From JAXLYX01 sp046351215 (GTDB lineage: Bacteria > Myxococcota_A > Polyangia > Polyangiales > Houyiibacteriaceae): a DNA stretch of 64,000 nt. This document shows positions 16,826 through 25,666 of the stretch, piece after piece. The DNA is taken from assembly GCA_046351215.1 (NCBI GenBank), contig JAXLYX010000013.1, positions 124,001 to 188,000 on the forward strand, given 5' to 3'. The notes under the pieces were generated by a model that worked only from the letters and a program-made list of their open reading frames with translations, did no database searches and was not told the origin of the DNA. Positions within the stretch are counted from its first letter, which is position 1. The number at the start of each line of letters is the position of its first letter. The position numbers and the translations under genes are program-made.

Positions 16826-17761
16826 TCAGCGCGCTCTCGAGGCCTTCGGACGCCCCATCGAGGCCGACGCCCGCACCGCGTCGCGGAAGAAGCGATGTCC
16901 CTCGTCGGCGTCGTGGCGTGCGTGCCAGTGCATCGCGATCGAGAAGCCTTCGAGGTCGACCGGGGGCTCGAGCAATCGGAGCCCGAGGAAGCGTCCGACG
17001 TCGCGCGCCACGTGCTCCGCGAGCGTGAGCACGTAGTCGGTCTCCCGGACGATCTGGGGCGCGACGAAGAACGAGGGCAACGCGACCGCGACGCGGCGAC
17101 GCCGGCCGAGCCGCGCGAGGGCCTCGTCGACGGCGCCTTCGCGGCTCGTTCCCCGGGGTGCGACGAGCACGTGGGGCAGCGCGCAGTAGCGGTCGAGCGT
17201 GAGGCGCCCCCGGCCGAGCGGATGATCCTTCCGCACGAGACAGACGAAGCGCTCCTCGAAGAGGATCTCGCTGCGCGCCCACGCGGGCCTCGGGCCGGTC
17301 ACCGGCGGGCCGCAGACGAGCTCGACCACGTCGCCCGCGAGCGTCTCCGTCGACGCATCGGCGTAGGGCTTCACGAAGAGCTCGACCTTCGGCGCCTCGG
17401 CCGCGAGCCTCGCCGCGAGCTTCGGGAGGAGCACGCTCGCCGCGTAGTCCCCCGTGCCCATCGTGAAGACACGGCTCGACGTCCGCGGGTCGAAGCGCGA
17501 GGGCCCGGAGACCGCGCTCCGGACGGCTTCGAGGGCGGCCCGGACGCGCGGCGCGAGCTCCACCGCGAAGGGCGTCGGTGCGAGCCCTCTTCCCTCGCGC
17601 ACGAGGAGGGGATCGCCGAAGAGCTCGCGGAGCCGTCCGAGCGCATGGCTCGTCGCCGGCTGCGAGAGCGCGAGCCGCTTCGCCGCACGCGTCGTGCTCC
17701 GCGTCTCGAGCAGCGCGTCGAGCACGACGAGGAGGTTCAGATCGATCGCCGAGAGATTCAT
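16826..17761 (-). CDS. LysR-type transcriptional regulator
   Basis: The 311-residue protein has the LysR winged helix at its N-terminus (LNLLVVLDALLETRSTTRAA, then LSQPATSHALGRLRELFGDP) and a periplasmic-binding-protein-like effector domain (about 90-300). Either of two close ATGs (17761 or 17770) could start it; the first places the helix-turn-helix at the usual distance. It is divergent from an NmrA-like gene with about 120 bases between, the normal arrangement for a LysR protein and its target. Effector unknown. Confidence 0.88.
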   Translation of the reverse strand: MNLSAIDLNLLVVLDALLETRSTTRAAKRLALSQPATSHALGRLRELFGDPLLVREGRGLAPTPFAVELAPRVRAALEAVRSAVSGPSRFDPRTSSRVFTMGTGDYAASVLLPKLAARLAAEAPKVELFVKPYADASTETLAGDVVELVCGPPVTGPRPAWARSEILFEERFVCLVRKDHPLGRGRLTLDRYCALPHVLVAPRGTSREGAVDEALARLGRRRRVAVALPSFFVAPQIVRETDYVLTLAEHVARDVGRFLGLRLLEPPVDLEGFSIAMHWHARHDADEGHRFFRDAVRASASMGRPKASRAR

Positions 17762-17768
17762 ACCGTGC

Positions 17769-17792
17769 ATCGATTCTATCGGAACTGTCGAT
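17769..17792. promoter_or_regulatory. Possible LysR operator in divergent intergenic region
   Basis: Inverted arms ATCGA (17769-17773) and TCGAT (17788-17792) lie just upstream of the lysR start and about 90 bases upstream of the NmrA-like gene. LysR boxes are loosely T-N11-A dyads, so the fit is modest. Confidence 0.3.
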
Positions 17793-17880
17793 TTCCTGCA
17801 TTCCGACGTCGGTGCCAGGTTGAGGGCGTGGGAGGCGAGGACCTCCCGGAACGGGCCGATGCCCACGGAGGAGATTCGTC

Positions 17881-18747
17881 ATGACCTACGTCGTCGCAGG
17901 AACCAGCGGACACACCGGCCGAGTCGTCGCGGAGACGCTGCTCGAGTCCGGAACGAAGGTGCGCGTCGTCGTGCGCGACGCGGCGAAGGGCGAGGCCTGG
18001 AAGGCGCGCGGCGCCGAGGTGGCCGTCGCCTCGCTCGACGACGCCGAGGCGATCGCGAAGGCGCTCGAGGGAGCGAAGGGAGCCTACCTCCTCGTGCCCC
18101 CGCCGATGGGCGTGCCGGACACGCTCGCGGCGCAGGCCCGCGTGGTGGACGCGATCGCGAGGGCCCTCGAGCGCACGCCGGTGCCCCACGTCGTCTTCCT
18201 CTCGTCGGTCGGGGCGCACCTCCCCGATCGCACGGGCCCGATCCTCGGCCTCGCCCGCGCCGAGAAGCGCCTCCGTGCCGTGCCCGGCGTCGCCTTCACC
18301 TTCCTCCGCGCGCCCTACTTCATGGAGAACCTCGGAGCGTCGCTCGGTGGGCTCGAGCATGGGGTCTTCGCGACCTTCCTCGACGGCTCGCGCGCGGTGC
18401 CGATGGCGGCGACCGTCGACATCGGTCGTGTGGCGGCGAAGAGCCTCCTCGGAGGCGCGTCCACGACGGAGGTCCTCGAGCTGCACGGCCTCCCGGTCAC
18501 GCCGGCCGAGGCCGCGAAGACCTTCGGTTCCCTCGTGGGCAAGGAGCTCGCGCTCGAGGTCGGACCGACGAGCGTGATGGCCTCCGTGCTCCAGGGCTAC
18601 GGCTTCACCGCGGACCTCGCGGGCCTCTACGCCGAGATGACCGCAGGCATCAACGAAGGCCGCATCGTCCACGAAGGCGGCCATCCGGTCGCGCAGGCGA
18701 CCACGCCCCTCGCGAGCGTGGCCGCGACGCTCCTCGGCAAGAGCTGA
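17881..18747 (+). CDS. NmrA-like NAD(P)-binding protein
   Basis: The 288-residue protein has an N-terminal Rossmann nucleotide-binding motif (YVVAGTSGHTGRVVAETLL, pattern GxxGxxG), and the atypical short-chain dehydrogenase layout of NmrA-type proteins and NAD(P)H:quinone-sensing or reducing proteins (YLLVPPPMG; HVVFLSSVGAH; FTFLRAPYFMENL). The catalytic Tyr-x3-Lys of classical short-chain dehydrogenases is absent. It could be a redox sensor or reductase. It is likely controlled by the divergent LysR regulator. The end of the gene is partly duplicated downstream. Confidence 0.82.
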   Translation: MTYVVAGTSGHTGRVVAETLLESGTKVRVVVRDAAKGEAWKARGAEVAVASLDDAEAIAKALEGAKGAYLLVPPPMGVPDTLAAQARVVDAIARALERTPVPHVVFLSSVGAHLPDRTGPILGLARAEKRLRAVPGVAFTFLRAPYFMENLGASLGGLEHGVFATFLDGSRAVPMAATVDIGRVAAKSLLGGASTTEVLELHGLPVTPAEAAKTFGSLVGKELALEVGPTSVMASVLQGYGFTADLAGLYAEMTAGINEGRIVHEGGHPVAQATTPLASVAATLLGKS

Positions 18748-18791
18748 GCCCCTCGCGAGCGTGGCCGCGACGCTCCTCGGCAAGGGCTGAG
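18706..18791 (+). repeat. 43-bp tandem duplication across a stop codon
   Basis: Two adjacent copies (18706-18748 and 18749-18791) differ at one base (GAGCTGAG versus GGGCTGAG). The first copy is the coding end of the NmrA-like gene including its stop; the second lies between this stop and the end of the convergent glycosidase gene. This reads as a recent slippage duplication. Confidence 0.9.
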
Positions 18792-18799
18792 CCCCGCGC

Positions 18800-21169
18800 T
18801 CAGCGCTCGACGAAGAGCACGACCGGCCTTCGTGCGCGCAGCGAGACGTCCACGCGATCCGCGCGCGGCTGACGGCGGCTCGAGCCCGTGATCGGATCGA
18901 GGATCGAGGCGCGGGCGCCGGTCACGTGCACGTCGAGCGTCGCCTGGCAGTCGGCCGCGTGCTCGTGGAACACGAGGAAGACGTGACCGTTCGCCGTCTC
19001 GCGATGGGTGAGCGAGACGGTCACGCAATCCGTCGTCGCGACCTCGATGTCGGGTACGACGGAGGCATCCGCGAGCGCGGTCGCGAGGCCCGCCTCGTCC
19101 GTGGCGAGGCGGAGACGGCCCGTGATCGCCGCCATCGTGGTCGCCACCTGCGCGTCGCGGGCGGCGGCGTTCGCGAAGCCGCGCGCGCGGGTCGGCATCG
19201 TGCCGACCACGACGACGGGCACGCCGGCGTCGAGCGCGCGCTGCACGGCCGCGAGCTCGTTCGGGTTCGCGGACGGCCAGTCGGTGATCAGGAGCGCGCG
19301 GTACGTCGCCTGACCGACGGTGAGCGCGCCCGCGGTCGCGTTCGAGCCCGCCAGCATGGTCGGGCTGATGCGATCGTAGCGGTAGCCGGCCTTGCGGAGG
19401 GCGAGGCTGGCCGCGCTCTCGCCCTGCTCGGGCGGGAGCTCGTCGAAGCGGATGAAGGCCGCGTCCGGGATCTCGCGCTCGTCGAGGAGCCAGGCGATCT
19501 CGGCCCGATCGACGCCGCGGGTCATCGCGTACGCGAGGCGGTTCATCGCGCGGTTGAAGTCCGGGAGGAACGCCCACTCCGGTTGCCCCGGCTGGACGTC
19601 GTTCGTGATGTCGATCGGACCCGCACCGACGGCGCCAGTGCCGTCCTTCTTCGCGAAGGGATACCAACGCGAGCCGTTGCTCCGCGTGTAGGGGTAGGCG
19701 ATCCCGTGGTACACGAGGCGCTCGATGCCCGCCGTGTACGCGCGGCCCGCGAGCATCCACATCTCGTCCTCGGTCAGCGTGGGGCCCGAGAAGCTGATCA
19801 CGGGGAAGGTCTCGGAGCTGACGAGCTTCCGCCCGGCGACGTGGGCGGCCGAGGCGGCGAGCTCGAGGAAGTCCATCGAGCCCACGCCGAAGAGGCTCTC
19901 CGACTCGGGGATGTCCGCACGCGCGTAGCCGTCGAGCACGTGCTCGTAGCCTCCGTGCGCCTGGAGCCGGAGCGATGCGCCGTGCGTCGACGCGAAGCTC
20001 GCGAGAGGGTCCACGACGGACTCGAGGAAGAGCTCGCCGCGCACGTCCTCGTAGTCCTCGCGGACACGTACGCCGGTCGCATCCGTCGTGGCGAAGGACG
20101 GGAGGCTCGCGTCGGCGAGGAGCGCCTGGTACTTCGACTCGCCCGCGGCGCGGAAGACGAAGGGGAGGTACGGAGCGATCGGATATCCCCGCGCGGCGGT
20201 GAACCGCGCCGCGAAGTCGGCCGACCACGGGAGCTCTCCTACGAGCTCGAAGCTGTCGACGAAGAGCTCGTCGGGCGCGACCGGAGCGACGGCCGCGAGC
20301 CACGCGGACTGCTGCTCGGAGAGCCAGCTCTCGATCGCCGTGCGGTCGAGGTGGCTCACGACGTGGGCCGGCGAGGGCACGTTCGGGAAGGCGTCGCCCG
20401 CGACGAGGTGATCGACGCGATGCCGGAAGACGAAGACGAGCGCGTGATTCCCGCTCGGTGCGTTCCAGACGAGGTTGCCGCCGCTGACGTACGAGGTCAC
20501 GTCGACGGGCGTGCCGAGCACCGGGGGATTCGCCGCTGCGTCGACGATCGGCGCCGCGAGCACGGAGACGAGGTCGAAGGGCGCGACGAACGAGCCGACC
20601 ACCGGGAACGTGATGTAGGGGCTCGGCAGGGTCCACTCCGGCGCGGCGGGCGTCGGCACCGGGATCGACACCGCGGCCGGCCCGCCGACGTCGACGCGGG
20701 CCTTCACGAGCTCGTAGGGACGGAGGTCGGTGGAGAAGGTGCCGCCGGTGGGCCATCCGCTCCCCATCGTGAGGCTCGTCCCGAGCGAGCGGCGCTTCGC
20801 CTCGCGGAGGAACGTCGCGACGTGCGCGAGCTCCTCGCTCGTGCCCACGGTGCGGATGCGGGGATCGGCCGCGATGTCCGCATCGTTCATGTCGAAGGTG
20901 AGCGTCTGTTGCTCGATGCCGCCGAAGCCCACGCGCGCCATCGTCGCGACCTCGTCGGCGATCGTCGCGTCGTCGACCGCCCCGCCCGGCCACCACCAGC
21001 GCACGTGCGGACCGAGGTTCCGCGGAGGGTCGCGGAAGAGCGCCGCATCGAAACGATCGTCGACGGGGGCCGGCGTGGACGCGTCGTCGCAGCCCGCGAG
21101 CGAGAGCGCGAGGACGCAGCCGAGGAGCGGTCGCCGGTGGACCCGGAGGGAGGAGCGGACGGGAGACAT
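18800..21169 (-). CDS. GH106-like glycoside hydrolase lipoprotein (alpha-L-rhamnosidase-like)
   Basis: The 789-residue protein has a lipoprotein signal (GCVLALSLAGC, Cys27) and, near residue 45-75, the signature of GH106-type enzymes: FRDPPRNLGPHVRWWWPGG, then a helix and VGFGGIEQQTL. Further matching features include TMGSGWPTGG, YEHVLDGYARADIPESES and a WMLAGRAYTAG segment. GH106 members remove alpha-L-rhamnose from plant polysaccharides such as rhamnogalacturonan using two glutamates; candidates exist here, but I cannot fix them by eye. The C-terminal 80 residues form a beta domain. It probably acts at the cell surface. No polysaccharide-utilisation operon surrounds it. Confidence 0.75.
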   Translation of the reverse strand: MSPVRSSLRVHRRPLLGCVLALSLAGCDDASTPAPVDDRFDAALFRDPPRNLGPHVRWWWPGGAVDDATIADEVATMARVGFGGIEQQTLTFDMNDADIAADPRIRTVGTSEELAHVATFLREAKRRSLGTSLTMGSGWPTGGTFSTDLRPYELVKARVDVGGPAAVSIPVPTPAAPEWTLPSPYITFPVVGSFVAPFDLVSVLAAPIVDAAANPPVLGTPVDVTSYVSGGNLVWNAPSGNHALVFVFRHRVDHLVAGDAFPNVPSPAHVVSHLDRTAIESWLSEQQSAWLAAVAPVAPDELFVDSFELVGELPWSADFAARFTAARGYPIAPYLPFVFRAAGESKYQALLADASLPSFATTDATGVRVREDYEDVRGELFLESVVDPLASFASTHGASLRLQAHGGYEHVLDGYARADIPESESLFGVGSMDFLELAASAAHVAGRKLVSSETFPVISFSGPTLTEDEMWMLAGRAYTAGIERLVYHGIAYPYTRSNGSRWYPFAKKDGTGAVGAGPIDITNDVQPGQPEWAFLPDFNRAMNRLAYAMTRGVDRAEIAWLLDEREIPDAAFIRFDELPPEQGESAASLALRKAGYRYDRISPTMLAGSNATAGALTVGQATYRALLITDWPSANPNELAAVQRALDAGVPVVVVGTMPTRARGFANAAARDAQVATTMAAITGRLRLATDEAGLATALADASVVPDIEVATTDCVTVSLTHRETANGHVFLVFHEHAADCQATLDVHVTGARASILDPITGSSRRQPRADRVDVSLRARRPVVLFVER

Positions 21170-21277
21170 CGCGCGCACGCTACACCCGTCGCGCCCCCGC
21201 GCGGGAGGAGGGATCGGGGCCGAGGCCCGAGGTGCGTTCGCTTGCACGCGAGCCTCGGTGCATCGTATGCGCTCGGG

Positions 21278-22180
21278 ATGAATGAGAGCCCCACCATCGG
21301 TTGCCTCCGCCTCGAGGTCGCCGATCCCGTCCAGGGCGTGCCCATCCCGACGTGGGTGCTCCATCCGTCGACCGCGCCGACGCATCCGGTCCGCTTCGGT
21401 CCCTACGCGCTCGACGTCGCCGAGGACGCGGAGGTCGTCGGCGAGCGCCTGCCGATCGTCGTCCTCAGCCACGGAAACGGCGGCTCGCCCTTCACGCATC
21501 GGGACACGGCGAGTCACCTCGCACGCGCCGGCTTCGTCGTCGCGCTGCTCGAGCATCCGGGCAACGGCCGCTCGGACAATTCGCTCGCCTTCACCTCGGC
21601 GAACCTCGCGAACCGACCGAGGCACGTGCGGCTCGTGCTCGACGCCCTGATCGGCGATCCGAGGCTCGTGCCGCACGTCGACCCGAGCTCGGTCGCGATC
21701 GTCGGCCATTCGATCGGCGCGTACACCGCCCTCGCGCTCGCCGGGGGTCGACCCACCTCGCTGCCGGAGGAGGAGACCGACTACATCGCGAAGCCGGTCC
21801 CGGTCGTGCGCGACCCGCGCGTGCGGGCGCTCGTCCTGCTGACGCCCGCCGCCGTCTGGTACCGCGAGCCCGGCTCGCTCGCCGACGTCGACGCGCCCAT
21901 CCTGATGCGCACGGGCGCCTGTGACGAGCACGCGCCCCCCATCCATCGGGCGATCGTGCTCGGCGGGCTCCCGCATCCGGAGCGCATCGACGAGCGCGTC
22001 ATCCCGAACGCAGGCCACTTCTCGTTCCAGAGCCCGTTCCCTCCCGCGATGACGCGGCCGGACTTCCCTCCCTCGCAGGATCCCCCGGGATTCGACCGCG
22101 CTTCCTATCAGCCGGTGCTGAACGCCGAGCTCGAGGCCTTCCTGCGCCGGACGCTCGCGCCCTCGCCGAAGGACGCGTGA
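21278..22180 (+). CDS. Alpha/beta hydrolase (dienelactone-hydrolase-like)
   Basis: The 300-residue protein lacks a signal peptide. It shows the alpha/beta-hydrolase elements: strand and oxyanion turn IVVLSHGNGGSPF, nucleophile elbow VGHSIGAYTAL (Ser in GxSxG) and a C-terminal His in NAGHFSFQSP; the acid is probably in the RTGACDEHAPP segment. The pattern LEHPGNGRSDN and the overall length fit the predicted dienelactone hydrolase group. Substrate unknown. It is divergent from the GH106-like gene and is followed 46 bases later by the SRPBCC gene. Confidence 0.82.
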   Translation: MNESPTIGCLRLEVADPVQGVPIPTWVLHPSTAPTHPVRFGPYALDVAEDAEVVGERLPIVVLSHGNGGSPFTHRDTASHLARAGFVVALLEHPGNGRSDNSLAFTSANLANRPRHVRLVLDALIGDPRLVPHVDPSSVAIVGHSIGAYTALALAGGRPTSLPEEETDYIAKPVPVVRDPRVRALVLLTPAAVWYREPGSLADVDAPILMRTGACDEHAPPIHRAIVLGGLPHPERIDERVIPNAGHFSFQSPFPPAMTRPDFPPSQDPPGFDRASYQPVLNAELEAFLRRTLAPSPKDA

Positions 22181-22226
22181 TATCCTGGCGTCGACGTCCT
22201 CGTCCGGACGTCGGGGGGATTTGGCG

Positions 22227-22628
22227 ATGGCCGAAGCGATCGAGCTCGTGACGGAGCTTCCCGCGAGCCCGTCGGAGATCTACGAAGCCTTCCTCGATGC
22301 CGAGCTCCACGCGGCGATGACGGGCGCAGGGGCGACCTCGGATCCGAGCCTCGGCGGATCGTTCACGGCGTGGGACGGCTACATCGAGGGGCGCTATCTC
22401 GAGCTCGAGCCCGGCGCCCGGCTCGTCGCGGCGTGGCGCACGAGCGATTTCGAGCCCGGGAGCGGCGACTCGCGCATCGAGCTCCGCTTCGAGCCCACGG
22501 CGCGCGGCACGCGGCTCGTGCTCGTCCACAGCGAGATCCCGGACGGACAGGGCGAGCGCTACCGCGAGGGCTGGCACGAGTACTACTTCGAGCCGATGCG
22601 CTCGTACTTCGCGGCCGACGCGCGCTAG
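22227..22628 (+). CDS. SRPBCC/AHSA1-like ligand-binding protein
   Basis: The ATG at 22227 has a GGGGGG box eight bases upstream; a TTG six bases earlier is too close to it. The 133-residue protein has the helix-grip fold signature of the AHSA1/START-like group (PASPSEIYEAFLDAELHAAM, then GSFTAWDGYIEGRYLELEPG, RIELRFEP and GWHEYYFEPM). Such proteins bind hydrophobic ligands or act as Hsp90 co-factors; no specific role can be inferred. Its stop codon overlaps that of the convergent methyltransferase gene (CTAG). Confidence 0.85.
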   Translation: MAEAIELVTELPASPSEIYEAFLDAELHAAMTGAGATSDPSLGGSFTAWDGYIEGRYLELEPGARLVAAWRTSDFEPGSGDSRIELRFEPTARGTRLVLVHSEIPDGQGERYREGWHEYYFEPMRSYFAADAR

Positions 22629-23503
22629 CTCGGCGCCGAGGGCTCCTCCTCGGCGGGAGAGCCGGGCGTCCGGCGGACGGCGTGCGCCCTCCACACGCGG
22701 TTCGGCATCGCGAAGCGGCGGAGGTGCGGGGGCGCGGGCTCGACCGTGTCCATGGCGTCGAAGCCGGCCTCGCGGAGGAAGGCACGGATCGCGTCGGAGT
22801 CCTCGAAATCCTCCCGGAGCCCGCGTCCGCGCGTCACGAGGCTCGAGGCCCACTTCAGCGTACGCACGGTGCTCGCGGCCGCCTTCGCATGCGCCTGGTC
22901 GCGGAGGTCGAAGAGGAAATGACCCTCCTCCGCGGCGCCGAGGGCGCGGGCGACGGTGCTCGCGAGAAGGCGCCGTTCCGGCACGGGGAAATAGCCGAGC
23001 ACGCCCTCGGCGATCACCACCGCCCGCTCCTGACCACGCAGCGCGTCCGTGAGGAACGCCGGGAAGTCGGGCGCCAGGAGATCGTGCGCGACGAGCCGGT
23101 AGCTCGACTCGAGGAGCGAGCGCACGCCCGGGGGCGCGGCCTCGATCCGCCTCCCCTTGGCGGCGACCATGCCCGGGAGATCGATCTCGAGGTAGGGCAC
23201 CCCGCGCGACGCGAAGGTCACGCCCCGACGCGAGAGGCCGGCGCCGAGCTCGACGATCAGGGTCGGCCGGAGGAGGTCCGCCGCACGGTCGAGGAGGAGG
23301 TGCCGGTACTCGAGCATGTCCTCGAGCCTCGGCACGTTCGCGGGGCGCGGGGAGATCGACTCCACGAGCGCTCGGTAGGCGTGGAAGAGGACGGCCCCCT
23401 CCTTCGTCGCGAAGAGCTCGGCGAAGGGATAGCCCTTCCGCTTCCAGACGTAGGCGGTGTAGTGACCCGTCGGGGCGATGCGTTCGTCTCTGCGCGAGGA
23501 CAC
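22625..23503 (-). CDS. SAM-dependent methyltransferase (LCMT/TcmP-like)
   Basis: The 292-residue protein has the leucine carboxyl methyltransferase/TcmP-type pattern: an N-terminal helical lid, motif I IVELGAGLSRRGVTFA, YLEIDLPGMVAAKGR with the acidic residue that binds the SAM ribose, and VVIAEGVLGYFP as motif post-II. Members O-methylate small polyketide-like molecules or peptide carboxylates. The start is a GTG. No biosynthetic cluster is nearby. Confidence 0.82.
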   Translation of the reverse strand: MSSRRDERIAPTGHYTAYVWKRKGYPFAELFATKEGAVLFHAYRALVESISPRPANVPRLEDMLEYRHLLLDRAADLLRPTLIVELGAGLSRRGVTFASRGVPYLEIDLPGMVAAKGRRIEAAPPGVRSLLESSYRLVAHDLLAPDFPAFLTDALRGQERAVVIAEGVLGYFPVPERRLLASTVARALGAAEEGHFLFDLRDQAHAKAAASTVRTLKWASSLVTRGRGLREDFEDSDAIRAFLREAGFDAMDTVEPAPPHLRRFAMPNRVWRAHAVRRTPGSPAEEEPSAPS

Positions 23504-23548
23504 GCGGGCAATCTACCGCTCGGCCCGGCGGTCGGGTATCACTTCCCC

Positions 23549-24295
23549 ATGCCCGCTCCCGCGCCGCGCCGCGCCCGACGATCCCAGTTCACCGATCGCT
23601 TCACGTTCGGCGGCGGGGTGCCCGGCGTGGTCGGGGCGCTCATGGCAGCGGTCGTGACGAGCTCGCTCGTCTTCGCGATCGCCGTTCGCCACCACCCCTG
23701 GCTACAGACGCTCCTGCTCGTGCCGGCGCGCGTCTTCCGCGGCGAGGTCTGGTCTCTCCTCACGTGGTCGTTCCTCGAGAGCGGGCCGATCCCTCTGCTC
23801 TTCGAGATGCTCGCGTTCTGGTGGTTCGGCTCGGATCTGGCGCGCGCCTGGGGCGAGCGTCGCTTCGCGCGCGTGTATTTCGGGATGGTCGCCGCCATCG
23901 GAGCCCTCACCTGCCTCGTCGGCCTGGTCGATGCCGAGGTCCGCGACTTCACGTACATGGGGACGCTCCCGATGACGGAGGCTCTCCTCGTCGCCTGGGG
24001 CCTCACGTATCCCGACGCCGAGGTGCGGATCTACTTCCTCATCCCGATCACGGGTCGCGTGCTCTTCTGGCTCACGATCTTCCTGACGGTGGCGACCGCG
24101 GCCTACTACGGCTGGCACGTCGTCTTCCCGGCGCTCCTCGCGGATGCCCTGATGATCGCCTACGTGAAGCGCGGCGACCTCCTCCGCCGCCTCCGTCCGA
24201 AGCGCCCCGCGAAGCCCCGCGATCTCTCGAAGGTCCGCGTGAAGCGCAAGGGCCACCTCTGGGTGGTCACGGACGAGGACGATCGGCGGAGCTGA
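23549..24295 (+). CDS. Rhomboid-like membrane protein lacking the catalytic serine motif
   Basis: The 248-residue protein has six or so hydrophobic segments. GEVWSLLTWSFLESGPIPLL followed by FEMLAFWWFGSDLARAWG corresponds closely to the rhomboid pattern W-R-L-T-F-L-H then N-M-L-F-G-x-x-L-E-x-x-x-G. Where an active protease has GxSG there is MGTLPMTEALLVAWGL, without serine, so it is probably an inactive pseudo-rhomboid or a derlin-like relative. The C-terminal 50 residues are a basic cytoplasmic tail (KRPAKPRDLSKVRVKRKGH). Function unknown. Confidence 0.65.
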   Translation: MPAPAPRRARRSQFTDRFTFGGGVPGVVGALMAAVVTSSLVFAIAVRHHPWLQTLLLVPARVFRGEVWSLLTWSFLESGPIPLLFEMLAFWWFGSDLARAWGERRFARVYFGMVAAIGALTCLVGLVDAEVRDFTYMGTLPMTEALLVAWGLTYPDAEVRIYFLIPITGRVLFWLTIFLTVATAAYYGWHVVFPALLADALMIAYVKRGDLLRRLRPKRPAKPRDLSKVRVKRKGHLWVVTDEDDRRS

Positions 24296-24306
24296 GGGAG
24301 CCCGCG

Positions 24307-25539
24307 CTACGCCGCCACCGCGCGATCGAGCAGTGACCGCAGCGACGCCCGCACCGAGGCGAGCGTCGACGCATCGGGCGCCTTCGCGAAGCCGAGCGTG
24401 ATCGGTTGCGGCTCCACGCGATCCGTGAACTCGCGGAACGTGATGCGCATCGGCCCGCTGCCGACGTTCGGGCTCCCGTCGATCCAGCTCGTGCCGTGGA
24501 AGAGGAGATCGCCGTTCAGGAAGCAGGGCTCGAGCGCGGGCGAGAGCGGCACGAGACCGAAGGCTTCGCGACGATCGCGCTCGAGCGCCGCGAGACCCTC
24601 GGCGAGACCCGCCGAGAGCGAAGGCATGCGCGTGCGCGCGGTCTCCTGCCAGCGTCGGAAGCGCTCGTCCGACGGCTCGAACGTGTACGCCTGCGCGAGG
24701 GAGAGGCTCGCCTCGAAGCATTCGCCCCGGAGCGAGAGCATCGCCTCCGTCAGCCCGGTCGGAGGCGCGAGGAAGACGTCGCGGTTCGGGAGCGAGCCGT
24801 GCAGCGCCTGCTGGAATCCGTGGCGATCCGCCGCGAGCAACGTGCCCGCCGAGGGGGAGCGCACGAACTGGCCGAGCGGACCCTGCGATCGGGTCCATGG
24901 GAGCGTCGCGCCGAGGAGGTCCTCGGCCTGGCAGTAGAGCGAATGATCGAAGGACGCGCGTTCGGGCACCGTGCCGTCGTGCACGTGGAGCGTCGGGAAG
25001 AAGAGACCCTCGGCCTCGCGCGTGGGGAAGACGAAGGCCATCGGATGGATCGTCTGCCGCTCGGCCTTCTTGAAGAGGAGGCCCTTCGTCTTCGGGGAGA
25101 GCTGGAAGACCGCGAAGCCGTGATCCGAAGCGACCCCGAGGCCCTCGATCACGCCCCTCGGGAGACGGAAGCGCGGATCGAGGCGACCGAAGTCCGCCAC
25201 CGACGGGACGAAGGACGCCACGTACATCCCGACCTCGTGGACGACGAGCGTCTTCGCCGGTGCCGACGCGGCGACGGGCATGCCCCGGCTCGCGGACTGC
25301 CACATCGCGGGGAAGGCGTTCGCGAGCTGGGAGAAGAAGTCCGGATCGTTCGAGAGGTCGAGGAAGCGCACGTCGTGCTCGCCCACGCCCGCGGGGACCG
25401 GGAGCGGCAGCACCATCGCGAGCGGCTCGTCGAATTCGACGTCCATCGCGTAGACGAGGAGCTGGTGCGAAGGGTCGACGCGGCGCGCGAAGATCCGGGT
25501 CCCGCCGACGAATCGGACGGGCTTCGAGAAGCAGCACAT
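24307..25539 (-). CDS. Conserved protein of unknown function, MCCFS N-terminus
   Basis: The 410-residue protein starts MCCFSKPVRFVGGTRIFAR, followed by LAMVLPLPVPAG, RFLDLSNDPDFFSQLANAFP and DFGRLDPRFRLP. I recognise this N-terminal signature from uncharacterised proteins in various bacteria, where the two cysteines directly after the start Met are kept; they could be a metal or modification site. There is no signal peptide or membrane segment. The C-terminal half is less conserved, with EFTDRVEPQPITLGFAKAPD near the end. It is convergent with the rhomboid-like gene and divergent from the YbjQ operon. Confidence 0.65.
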   Translation of the reverse strand: MCCFSKPVRFVGGTRIFARRVDPSHQLLVYAMDVEFDEPLAMVLPLPVPAGVGEHDVRFLDLSNDPDFFSQLANAFPAMWQSASRGMPVAASAPAKTLVVHEVGMYVASFVPSVADFGRLDPRFRLPRGVIEGLGVASDHGFAVFQLSPKTKGLLFKKAERQTIHPMAFVFPTREAEGLFFPTLHVHDGTVPERASFDHSLYCQAEDLLGATLPWTRSQGPLGQFVRSPSAGTLLAADRHGFQQALHGSLPNRDVFLAPPTGLTEAMLSLRGECFEASLSLAQAYTFEPSDERFRRWQETARTRMPSLSAGLAEGLAALERDRREAFGLVPLSPALEPCFLNGDLLFHGTSWIDGSPNVGSGPMRITFREFTDRVEPQPITLGFAKAPDASTLASVRASLRSLLDRAVAA

Positions 25540-25666
25540 GACGGCAGCGTAACGTAGAGCCCTGCGCGTCGCGACCGTCGCTTCCGTATCGTCACGGGCG
25601 TTTGACCATTGTGGCCCCGAGGAGGGCGTGCGTACCCTCTTCGGCAGTCACCGTTCGGGAGAGGTC

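Noticed and set aside
18926..21277. Plus-strand open frame of over 780 codons running opposite the GH106-like gene into the alpha/beta hydrolase gene
   Set aside because: It is a high-GC shadow of the glycosidase; real protein sequence begins only at the ATG at 21278.
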